Below, piece by piece: positions 8,536-16,178 of a stretch of 64,000 nucleotides of DNA. The translations under genes were made by a program, and so were the position numbers. Positions within the stretch are counted from its first letter, which is position 1. Each line of letters opens with the position of its first letter. The stretch lies in contig NZ_CP076022.1 in NCBI RefSeq assembly GCF_018622995.1, positions 124,001 through 188,000 of the forward strand. The letters are read 5' to 3'. The DNA comes from Arthrobacter jiangjiafuii (GTDB lineage Bacteria; Actinomycetota; Actinomycetes; Actinomycetales; Micrococcaceae). The notes below the pieces were generated by a model. The model did not search any database and was not told the origin of the DNA. It worked only from the letters and a program-made list of their open reading frames with translations.

Positions 8536-9792
8536 CTAGCCGAACACGGCGTGGGCGATCGTGAAGATCACGAGCCCGGCCAGGGACCCCACCACGGTGC
8601 CGTTAATCCGGATGAACTGCAGGTCCTTGCCGACCTGCAGTTCGATTTTCTCCGACGTCTCACGGGCATCCCAATGCTCCACCGTCTCGGTGATAACCCC
8701 GGCTATATCGCTGCTGTAGGTCTTGACCAGATACCCGGCCGCGTCGGCAATCCAGGTGTTCACCTTCGCGGCGAGATCCGGGTCCGTGGCCAGCCGGTGC
8801 CCAAAGTCCTGGACGGCTGCCTTGAAGTTGCGGGTGAGCTCGCTGTCGGGATCGTCGACGGCGGTGGTCAGGGCGTTCTTGATGGTGGCCCAGGTTTGCG
8901 TGACCAGTTGCTGCACCCGGGGGTCGTCGAGGACCTGCTCCTTGATGTTGTCCGCTTTGGCCATCACAGCCGGATCGTCCTGCAGGTCGCGGGCGAGGCC
9001 CTTGAGGTAGTTATCGAGCGCGCGGCGCAGCTCGTGGTTTGGATCCTGCTGCACGGCCTGCAGGAACCGTCCCACTTCCACCTGCACGCGGTCTCCCACC
9101 AGGTCATCCACGAAGGACGGAACCCAGGTCGGTGAGCGCTGGGCCACCAGCTCGGAAATGACGCTGGGGTTGGCTGCCACCCAGTCGCTGATGCTGTCCA
9201 CCACAAGGTTGACCAGCTGGTGGTGGTGTCCCTCCTCAAAAACGCGCTCAGCGACCCGGCCAACCGGCGGACCCCACGGCGGGTCCACAACATGCTTGCG
9301 GAACATGGACTCCAGGACGGTTTTGACGGCGTCGTCGTCAAGTACGCGCAGGATTCCGCGGATTGCAGCGGATCCCTCAGCTGCCACCCGTGCGGCACTC
9401 TCCGGGCGCTCCAGCCAGGCGCCGGCCTTCTGGGCCAGCCCCATGGAGCCAAGCTTCTGGACGATGACCTCTTCGGAGAGGAAGTTGCTCTCCACGAACT
9501 GGCCCAGTGACGCGCCGATCTGGTCCTTCTTGCGCGGAATGATCGCCGTGTGCGGGATTTTCACCCCCATCGGGTGCTTGAACAGCGCCGTCACGGCAAA
9601 CCAGTCCGCCAAGGCGCCCACCATGCCGCCCTCGGCGGCGGCCCGCACATACTGCAGCCACGGATACCGGTCCTGCAGCGCGAAGGAGAAAACGAAGATG
9701 ACGGCAAGGACCACCAGCAGGCCGGTGGCCAGCATCTTCATCCGCTTCAGGCCGGCTGCGCGCTGGGCGTCATCCAGTACCGGCAGGCTCAT
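8536..9792 (-). CDS. DUF445 family membrane protein
   Basis: The 418 residues have a membrane helix near 23-42 and another at the extreme C-terminus (VVGSLAGLVIFTIAHAVFG). Between them, 'AAAEGGMVGALADWFAVTALFKHPMG' begins the DUF445 region, followed by a long helical, probably extracytoplasmic stretch. The function of DUF445 is unknown. The ATG at 9792 has GGAGG 7 nt upstream, and the further in-frame extension to 9930 looks non-coding. Confidence 0.85.
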   Translation of the reverse strand: MSLPVLDDAQRAAGLKRMKMLATGLLVVLAVIFVFSFALQDRYPWLQYVRAAAEGGMVGALADWFAVTALFKHPMGVKIPHTAIIPRKKDQIGASLGQFVESNFLSEEVIVQKLGSMGLAQKAGAWLERPESAARVAAEGSAAIRGILRVLDDDAVKTVLESMFRKHVVDPPWGPPVGRVAERVFEEGHHHQLVNLVVDSISDWVAANPSVISELVAQRSPTWVPSFVDDLVGDRVQVEVGRFLQAVQQDPNHELRRALDNYLKGLARDLQDDPAVMAKADNIKEQVLDDPRVQQLVTQTWATIKNALTTAVDDPDSELTRNFKAAVQDFGHRLATDPDLAAKVNTWIADAAGYLVKTYSSDIAGVITETVEHWDARETSEKIELQVGKDLQFIRINGTVVGSLAGLVIFTIAHAVFG

Positions 9793-10008
9793 GCGGGTAC
9801 CTCCACAACTGCTGCCAGGCATGGCCGGAATGAAGGTGTCGAAGATGAAATCAATGCCGCTCCTCGTGCTTGTGCAGGTTCGTTTGCGTCGGCCCATTGG
9901 GGTGCAGATGGCAGGAACCGTCCACGTCATCTAATCAGCCCCGGAGCCTCGGTGCCATGTCGGCCCCGAATACGGGAGGACTGCCGGAGTCTAGGAGGGG
10001 TGCGCACA

Positions 10009-11820
10009 GTGTGGTTCAGTGAATTCATGGCTGCTCCCATCGAGGATTATGCGCTGGTCTCTGACCTGCACACCGGTGCCCTGATCTCCCGGCGGGGGAG
10101 CATTGACTGGCTGTGCCTGCCCCGCTTCGACTCTCCGTCGGTCTTCGGCGCCCTGCTCGGAAGCGAGGATCACGGACGCTGGCTGCTGGCGCCGGCCGGA
10201 AACGCCGTCGTCACGCGGCGCAGCTACCTGGGGGCAACGTTCATCCTGCAAACGCAGTGGAGCACTGACACCGGAAGTGTCCTGGTCACCGAATTCATGC
10301 CGGTGGGGGACCGGAGGGCGTCGATCGTGCGCCGGGTGGAGGGCATCAGCGGCACCGTCCTGATGCGCCAGGAACTGGAGATCCGCTTCAACTACGGCAC
10401 CGTCCTGCCCTGGATGCGGCGTGATCCGGATCCGCACGGGGAGCGGCTGCTGGCCATAGCCGGCCCCAACGCGCTCGTGTTGCGCGGCGACAACCTGCCC
10501 CGGGCCGTGGATCACCGCCATGCCGGGCGGTTTCACGTGGCCGCCGGGGAGCGCTTCGACCTGGAGCTGACGTGGTATCCCTCCCAGCTGGAGGTGCCGG
10601 CGCTGACGGACGTGGACGGGGCCCTAACCTCCACCACTGCTTATTGGCAGGGCTGGGCCGCAAAATGCCGGCCAGCCCCACGATACGTCGATTCCGTGCT
10701 GCGCTCGCTGCTGGTACTCCGTGCCCTGACGCATGAATCGACCGGCGGCATTGTCGCGGCCCCCACCACCTCGCTGCCGGAAGTTGCCGGCGGCGCCCGT
10801 AACTGGGACTACCGCTACTGCTGGCTGCGGGATGCGGCCCTGACGCTGGAAGCCATGCTCGGGCACGGCTATGAGGAGGAAGCGCTGCAGTGGCGGAACT
10901 GGCTGCTGCGGGCCGTCGCAGGGGACCCGGACGACCTGCAGATCATGTACGCCGTGGATGGCGCCCGGGATCTACCTGAACGCCTCCTGCCGCAGTTCAC
11001 CGGCTATGCGGGTTCGGTGCCGGTACGGGCGGGAAACGGTGCGGTCTTCCAGTATCAGGCCGACGTCGTCGGTGAAGTGATGGTGGCCCTGGCCAAGCTG
11101 CGGGACCGCGGCGTGCCCGAGGACCATTTCTCCTGGCCGCTGCAGCGCTCGTTGATGACCTTTCTGGAGCGCCACCTGGAGGAGAAGGACCACGGGATCT
11201 GGGAAATGCGCGGGGAGCCCCAGCACTTCACCCATTCACGGGTGATGATGTGGGCTGCCTTTGACCGTGCTGCTGCAGCGGTGCGCAAGCACGGACTGGA
11301 GGGCCCGGTGGAACTGTGGGAGGGACTGCGGGACGGGCTGCGCGAGGAGGTCCTGGGCCGCGGGTTTGACCGGAACCTGAATTCCTTCACCCAGTATTAC
11401 GGCAGCACCGAGGTGGACGCGGCCCTCCTGCAGCTGCCGCAGGTCGGCTTCCTCCCCTACGACGACGAGCGCATGCTGGGCACCGTGGCACGGCTCGAGA
11501 AGGACCTGCTGACCGGCTCCGGGCTGCTGCTGCGGTACGCCACCGGAAGCGGCGTGGACGGTCTGGAACCGGGTGAGAACCCCTTCCTGGCCTGCAGCTT
11601 CTGGCTGGTGGAACAATACGCCGCGACCGGACGGGACACGGAAGCGTACAAGCTCATGGACCAGTTGGTGGGATACTGCAACGAATTGGGCTTGCTCAGC
11701 GAGGAGTACGACCCGGTCAACGCCACCATGGCGGGGAACTTCCCGCAGGCGTTTTCCCACCTCGCCCTGGTCCGGGCCGCCGATGCCCTCAACAGCACGG
11801 CGCCGCTTCCGGACGGATAG
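10009..11820 (+). CDS. Glycoside hydrolase family 15 protein (glucoamylase/trehalase-like)
   Basis: The 603-residue cytoplasmic enzyme has an N-terminal trehalase-like beta domain (IEDYALVSDLHTGALISRRG, the usual family opening). An (alpha/alpha)6 catalytic domain follows with GGARNWDYRYCWLRDAALTL and GYAGSVPVRAGNGA. Mycobacterial members are trehalases and others act on glucans, so the substrate is left open. The GTG at 10009 is preferred over the ATG at 10027 because AGGAGGGG lies 8 nt before it. It heads a probable operon with the DoxX-like and phosphoesterase genes. Confidence 0.88.
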   Translation: MWFSEFMAAPIEDYALVSDLHTGALISRRGSIDWLCLPRFDSPSVFGALLGSEDHGRWLLAPAGNAVVTRRSYLGATFILQTQWSTDTGSVLVTEFMPVGDRRASIVRRVEGISGTVLMRQELEIRFNYGTVLPWMRRDPDPHGERLLAIAGPNALVLRGDNLPRAVDHRHAGRFHVAAGERFDLELTWYPSQLEVPALTDVDGALTSTTAYWQGWAAKCRPAPRYVDSVLRSLLVLRALTHESTGGIVAAPTTSLPEVAGGARNWDYRYCWLRDAALTLEAMLGHGYEEEALQWRNWLLRAVAGDPDDLQIMYAVDGARDLPERLLPQFTGYAGSVPVRAGNGAVFQYQADVVGEVMVALAKLRDRGVPEDHFSWPLQRSLMTFLERHLEEKDHGIWEMRGEPQHFTHSRVMMWAAFDRAAAAVRKHGLEGPVELWEGLRDGLREEVLGRGFDRNLNSFTQYYGSTEVDAALLQLPQVGFLPYDDERMLGTVARLEKDLLTGSGLLLRYATGSGVDGLEPGENPFLACSFWLVEQYAATGRDTEAYKLMDQLVGYCNELGLLSEEYDPVNATMAGNFPQAFSHLALVRAADALNSTAPLPDG

Positions 11821-11864
11821 GCGGCCCTGCCGACCCGTGCCTTTCCCCCGATAGAAAGAAACAC

Positions 11865-12260
11865 ATGACCCGCCAGAACACTTCAGCCGCCGTTATGGCC
11901 GCGCTGCTGACGGCCAGCGCCGTCAACCACTTCCGCAACCCGCGGTTCTACAACGCCGTGGTACCCCGCAGCATCAGCACCGACACGGACGGCAGGCTGG
12001 GGGTGATGACACGGCGGCAGTGGACGCACGTCAGTGGCGTGCTGGAAGTCGCCGCGGCGGCCGGGCTCCTGCTGCCGACGACCCGGCGCGCGGCCGCCAC
12101 CGGGACAACCCTCATGTACGTTGCCTTCATCGCCGGCCATCTCAGCGCCCTGCAGCGCGCCTTCGGCCCGCGTGGTTCTGACAAGGAGAAGGCCATCCAT
12201 CTGGCCCGGCTTCCGCTGCAGCTTCCGCTGATCCGCTGGGCGTGGAGCCTGCGCGGGTAG
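11865..12260 (+). CDS. DoxX-like membrane protein
   Basis: This 131-residue protein has about four hydrophobic helices. 'AVNHFRNPRFYNAVVPR' and 'VSGVLEVAAAAGLLLP' match the pattern of DoxX-like proteins. Function in this subgroup is unknown. It lies 44 nt after the GH15 gene and 8 nt before the next start. Confidence 0.7.
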   Translation: MTRQNTSAAVMAALLTASAVNHFRNPRFYNAVVPRSISTDTDGRLGVMTRRQWTHVSGVLEVAAAAGLLLPTTRRAAATGTTLMYVAFIAGHLSALQRAFGPRGSDKEKAIHLARLPLQLPLIRWAWSLRG

Positions 12261-12268
12261 GGAGGGGC

Positions 12269-12775
12269 ATGGCTGCGAACCTGCTGGTGCTTTCCGATAC
12301 CCACCTGCCCAAACGGGCACGGGAGCTGCCCGCCGGGCTGTGGGCGGAGATCGAGGCCGCCGATGTGGTGGTCCATGCCGGGGACTGGGTCAGCGAGGAC
12401 CTGCTTGATGAGATGCAGCAGCGCTCCCGGCGCCTCATTGCCTGCTATGGAAACAACGACGGCGGTGCGCTGCCGGACCGGCTGCCCCTGATTGCCCGGG
12501 CCACGATCGAGGATGTGCGCCTGGCCGTCATTCACGAGACCGGTCCGGCAGGCGGCCGGGAGCGGCGCATGGACGCGCAGTTCCCGGATGCCGGCCTGCT
12601 GGTTTTCGGGCACAGCCACATCCCCTGGGATTCGGTTTCACCGAACGGGCTGCGGCTGCTGAACCCGGGCTCGCCCACGGACCGCCGCCGGCAGCCCTTC
12701 TGCACGTACCAGCGCGTCACTATCGACGGAAAAGCCGTCGCGGCCGAGCTGGTGCGGTTGCCGCCCCGGCGCTGA
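12269..12775 (+). CDS. YfcE/MJ0936-type metallophosphoesterase
   Basis: The 168-residue calcineurin-like phosphoesterase has all the metal-binding blocks in order: LVLSDTHLPK, HAGDW, GNNDG, HETG and GHSHIPW. It is the size of the small YfcE family, which hydrolyses phosphodiesters; the physiological substrate is unknown. The ATG at 12269 follows GGGAGGGG by 2-3 nt, and an in-frame GTG upstream would overlap the preceding gene. Confidence 0.85.
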   Translation: MAANLLVLSDTHLPKRARELPAGLWAEIEAADVVVHAGDWVSEDLLDEMQQRSRRLIACYGNNDGGALPDRLPLIARATIEDVRLAVIHETGPAGGRERRMDAQFPDAGLLVFGHSHIPWDSVSPNGLRLLNPGSPTDRRRQPFCTYQRVTIDGKAVAAELVRLPPRR

Positions 12776-12794
12776 CCGGGCCGGGGCGGCAACC
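12756..12794. terminator. Convergent inverted repeat
   Basis: The perfect 14-bp stem GGTTGCCGCCCCGG with an 11-nt loop overlaps the end of the phosphoesterase gene and reaches towards the stop of the converging dehydrogenase. It lacks a T run. Confidence 0.5.
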
Positions 12795-12802
12795 CTGGCG
12801 GA

Positions 12803-13987
12803 TCAGTTGGCGCCGGGGGTGAAGACCACCTTGATGCAGCCGTCGTCCTTCTTCTGGAACTTCTCGTACAGCGACGGTGCCTCGTCCAGGCCGGCCCGGT
12901 GGGTGGTGAGGTCCATGACGCCCAGCGGATCGGAGGGGTCCTCGACCAGCGGAATCAGGTCATCCATCCAGCGCTTGACGTTGCACTGTCCCATGCGGAG
13001 ATTCAGCTGCTTGTCGAACATCTCCATGAGCGGCATCGGGCTGGCCATGCCGCCGTAAACGCCGCTGAGGGAGACAGTGCCGCCGCGGCGGACGGCGTCG
13101 ATGGAGCCGTGCAGGGCGGAGAGCCGGTCGGTACCCACCGTCTCCATCGCCTTCTGCGCCAGCTTGTCCGGCAGGAATCCGACGGCGGTCTGGGCCAGGC
13201 CGGCCACGGGCGAGCCGTGGGCTTCCATGCCTACCGCGTCCACCACGGAATCGGGGCCGCGGCCGTCGGTCATTTCACGCAGTTCATCGGCGACGGTCCG
13301 GGACAGGTCAAGGACCTCTACGCCGTACTTGGCTGCCAGGTCGCGACGCTCGGCCACCGGTTCCACGGCAATCACCCGGTAACCCAGGTGGGTGCCGATC
13401 CGTGCCGCGAACTGCCCCACCGGGCCGAGCCCGTATACGGCGAGGGTGCCGCCGTCGGGCACATTGGCGTACTTCACGCCCTGCCAGGCCGTGGGGAGGA
13501 TGTCGGAGAGGAACAGGTAGCGCTCATCTGGGAGCTCGGAGCCGACCTTGATGGGGCCGTAGTCGGCATGCGGGACGCGCAGGTACTCGGCCTGGGCGCC
13601 GGGTACCGAACCGTAGAGCTCGGAATAGCCGAACAGGGGTGCTCCGGAACCCTTCTCCCGGACCTGGGTGACCTCGCACTGGGTCTGCAGTCCCCGCCGG
13701 CACATGAAGCAGGAGCCGCACGCGATCTGGAAGGGAATCACCACCCGGTCGCCCTTTTTCAGGTTGCTGACGCCGGGACCGACTTCCTCCACGATCCCCA
13801 TGGGCTCGTGGCCAATGATGTCTCCCTGCTGCATGTAGGGGCCCAGGACCTCGTACAGATGCAGGTCCGACCCGCAAAGCGCGGTGGACGTGATCCGGAT
13901 GATCGCATCGGTGGGCTCCTGGATTACCGGATCCGGAACCTCGTCGACACTGATGGACCGCTTTCCCTGCCAAGTTACTGCTTTCAC
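12803..13987 (-). CDS. Zinc-dependent alcohol dehydrogenase (formaldehyde-dehydrogenase-like)
   Basis: This is a 394-residue medium-chain dehydrogenase/reductase. The catalytic zinc site is in ALCGSDLHLYE and IIGHEPMG. The structural zinc Cys cluster is CGSCFMCRRGLQTQC. The nucleotide fold has YGLGPVGQFAARI. The arrangement and the long catalytic domain resemble glutathione-independent formaldehyde dehydrogenase and threonine-dehydrogenase-like enzymes. The oxidised substrate is not certain. The start is GTG at 13987 with GCAGGAGG upstream. Confidence 0.85.
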   Translation of the reverse strand: MKAVTWQGKRSISVDEVPDPVIQEPTDAIIRITSTALCGSDLHLYEVLGPYMQQGDIIGHEPMGIVEEVGPGVSNLKKGDRVVIPFQIACGSCFMCRRGLQTQCEVTQVREKGSGAPLFGYSELYGSVPGAQAEYLRVPHADYGPIKVGSELPDERYLFLSDILPTAWQGVKYANVPDGGTLAVYGLGPVGQFAARIGTHLGYRVIAVEPVAERRDLAAKYGVEVLDLSRTVADELREMTDGRGPDSVVDAVGMEAHGSPVAGLAQTAVGFLPDKLAQKAMETVGTDRLSALHGSIDAVRRGGTVSLSGVYGGMASPMPLMEMFDKQLNLRMGQCNVKRWMDDLIPLVEDPSDPLGVMDLTTHRAGLDEAPSLYEKFQKKDDGCIKVVFTPGAN

Positions 13988-14116
13988 GTGCGAGCCTCCT
14001 GCTGATTGCGTTGGGTGCTTAGGAACGTAAGTACCATTGTGGCCAACAGTAAGCCTACTGACAAAACGGGTGACGGCGGAGACGGAGGCAGCAGTCGGAG
14101 GGTTGGTGCAGCGTCA

Positions 14117-14166
14117 GGGCAGGGCTGGACTGGACTGGGCTGGGCAGGGCTGGGCTGGACTGGCTG
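14117..14166. repeat. Low-complexity GGCTG/GGACT repeat
   Basis: About 50 bases are built from imperfect 5-nt units (GGGCT, GGACT, GGGCA). No coding signal is evident. It lies in the 302-bp gap between the dehydrogenase start and the STAS gene end. Confidence 0.7.
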
Positions 14167-14208
14167 CCGCAATCGCGCCACCCGCTGATTCCCCTCCGCC
14201 GCTGGTTC

Positions 14209-14268
14209 CCCTCCGGTTTGTGGCAATCCCTCCGGTGCGCAGCGGAGGGAATGCCACAAAGCGGAGGG
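14209..14268. repeat. Long imperfect inverted repeat (26-bp arms)
   Basis: The arms 14209-14234 and 14243-14268 match at 24 of 26 positions around an 8-nt loop. Each arm itself contains two CCCTCCG-type blocks around TTTGTGGCA. It lies just beyond the stop of the STAS gene and has no T run, so it looks more like an intergenic repeat element than a classic terminator. Confidence 0.75.
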
Positions 14269-14289
14269 ATCCATCCAATCGCGGAGGGG

Positions 14290-14892
14290 CTAGAGGACCT
14301 GAGGCCGGAAGGGGGAAGGCTGTGTGAAGACCCTCGGATCCCGGAGCACGAAGGCCAGTTCCACGGCTTCCTCGTTGGTCAGCGGGTGCGGGGACAGCGG
14401 CCCTCCCGGCAGGGGTCGTTCCGGTGTGGACACGCCTGACCCGGACAGGCCTGACCCGGACAGGCCTGACCCGGACAGGCCCGGCACGGGGGTGCCGGGC
14501 AGGGGCGGCTGCACCGGCAGGTCCGGGGCAGCAGGGGCAGCCGCGGCAGCCGGGGAAACCGGGCCGGACTGGCATACCGGAAGGACAGGTGGCACCAGGA
14601 TTTCGACCGGAGCGCTGCTGGCACGGTCGGGGTCGGCATGAACCGCGTCGTCGGCGCTGTCCAGGATCAGCGCCAAGGCTCCGGAATCAACGTGTGCGGC
14701 CCGGAGCAGGTTCACGCTCACCGCAGCTCCCAGGCCACCGGTGTGCGCAAGGATGTTCAGCAGGGTGCTGCAGGTATCCGGCGTCAGGCAGCCCCGCACT
14801 TCCAGGCACGCCAGGCCCTGTCGGGTGTCGATCCGGACCAGCACGCGAAGCGCGTGGTCCGGTGGGGTGTATTCCTGTGAGGCAATGTCCAT
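14290..14892 (-). CDS. STAS-like domain protein with Pro/Ala/Ser-rich repeat region
   Basis: The 200 residues begin with a probable STAS fold: LACLEVRGCLTPDTCSTLLN, then VSVNLLRAAHVDSGALALIL, with Asp69-Ser70 where anti-sigma-factor antagonists have their phosphorylatable Ser. Residues 108-165 are Pro/Ala/Gly-rich and contain GLSGS repeated three times, encoded by a tandem 15-bp repeat. The C-terminus (LTNEEAVELAFVLRDPRVF) is helical. The start at 14892 has GGAG 7 nt upstream. A role in sigma-factor partner switching is inference only. Confidence 0.6.
   Translation of the reverse strand: MDIASQEYTPPDHALRVLVRIDTRQGLACLEVRGCLTPDTCSTLLNILAHTGGLGAAVSVNLLRAAHVDSGALALILDSADDAVHADPDRASSAPVEILVPPVLPVCQSGPVSPAAAAAPAAPDLPVQPPLPGTPVPGLSGSGLSGSGLSGSGVSTPERPLPGGPLSPHPLTNEEAVELAFVLRDPRVFTQPSPFRPQVL
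14435..14479. repeat. Tandem 15-bp repeat inside the STAS gene
   Basis: Three identical copies of CCTGACCCGGACAGG, in frame, encode the GLSGS repeat at residues 138-153 of the protein. Confidence 0.95.
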
Positions 14893-15023
14893 GGGGTCTC
14901 CAGGAGCAAGTGACTTACGGCATCTGCATAACCGAGTACCCGACCATAACGCACCCGCGGTCAGTATGTCTGCCCCCAAAGCGGGTACCGAACCGGCAGC
15001 CTCCACTCTGGGTCCGGACGCCG

Positions 15024-16178
15024 CTATCTGCCGGGCGTTCCGGCCGGAGAAGCACTGCGTGACACTATCTCCGCGGTGGCCTCGGCAATGGCTTCCTCTT
15101 CATCGGTAGGCACCACCAGGACCGGGATGGCGGAGTCTTCGGCGCTGATCAGCCGCGCCTCCTTGCTGCGCTGCCGGTTGGCCTCCAGATCGAGGCTGAT
15201 GCCCAGGGCGCCGAGCAGTTCGACGGTCTTTTCCCGGAATTCCCAGCCGTTTTCTCCGATCCCGGCCGTGAACACCAGGGCCTGCGCACCGCCGACTGCC
15301 ACATGGTAGGCACCGATGTACTTGGCCAGACGGTAGGCGGCGATCTTCAGGGCCATGGACGCGGCCTCGTCCCCGCCGTCGGCCGCCTCGGCCAGCGTGC
15401 GCATGTCGGAGGCGCCGCCGAGTGCCAAGAGCCCGGATTTGCGGTTCAGCAGATCGTCCAGCCTGGTCGCGTCGTACCCCTCGCGCAGCAGGAAGACCAG
15501 GATCGACGGGTCAACGTCACCGCTGCGGGTTCCCATCACCAGTCCTTCCAGGGGCGTGAACCCCATGGAGGTGTCGATGCTCCGTCCGTCCTTGATGGCT
15601 GCCACCGAGGCGCCGTTGCCCAGATGCGCGATGACGGCGTCGAACTCCTGCGGATCGATGCCCAGGAAGCGGGCGGCGGCGGGTGCCACATAGCCGTAAC
15701 TCGTGCCATGGAACCCGTAGCGGCGGATACCGTACTGCCGGTACAGGCTGTTGGGCAGCGCGTAGCGCCAGGCATGTTCGGGCAGGGTTCGGTGGAAGGC
15801 AGTGTCGAAGACGGCAACCTGCGGAATGTCGGGCCACTTGTCATGCACAGCCCGGATCCCGCGGGCGCTGGGTGGATTATGCAGCGGAGCCAGCGGGCTG
15901 AGGCGCTCGATCGACCGGACAATTTCATTGTTGATGAGCACGGGCTCGCTGAAGCGCTCGCCGCCGTGCACCACCCGGTGCCCGACGGCGTTTATGCTCC
16001 GGCCGCCGAGGGCTTCCGGCAGAAGACGGCTCAGTTCCTCCAGCGCCGCCCCATGATCCGGGACGGCTTCCTCCCCGATCCGTTCAATAATGCCCTTGGC
16101 CAGGAGTTCACCGTTTGCGGTATCCCGGACCTGGTACTTCAGGGATGAAGAGCCGGAATTGATGACCAGTACCAGCAT
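15024..16178 (-). CDS. ackA: Acetate kinase
   Basis: The enzyme interconverts acetyl phosphate and acetate with ADP/ATP. Its 384 residues show MLVLVINSGSSSLKYQV at the N-terminus, RVVHGGERF, FDTAFH, RYGFHGTSYGYV, HLGNGAS and GTRSGDVDP. All are family hallmarks. The ATG at 16178 overlaps the pta stop codon as TGATG behind AGGAGGA, so the two enzymes are translationally coupled. Confidence 0.97.
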   Translation of the reverse strand: MLVLVINSGSSSLKYQVRDTANGELLAKGIIERIGEEAVPDHGAALEELSRLLPEALGGRSINAVGHRVVHGGERFSEPVLINNEIVRSIERLSPLAPLHNPPSARGIRAVHDKWPDIPQVAVFDTAFHRTLPEHAWRYALPNSLYRQYGIRRYGFHGTSYGYVAPAAARFLGIDPQEFDAVIAHLGNGASVAAIKDGRSIDTSMGFTPLEGLVMGTRSGDVDPSILVFLLREGYDATRLDDLLNRKSGLLALGGASDMRTLAEAADGGDEAASMALKIAAYRLAKYIGAYHVAVGGAQALVFTAGIGENGWEFREKTVELLGALGISLDLEANRQRSKEARLISAEDSAIPVLVVPTDEEEAIAEATAEIVSRSASPAGTPGR

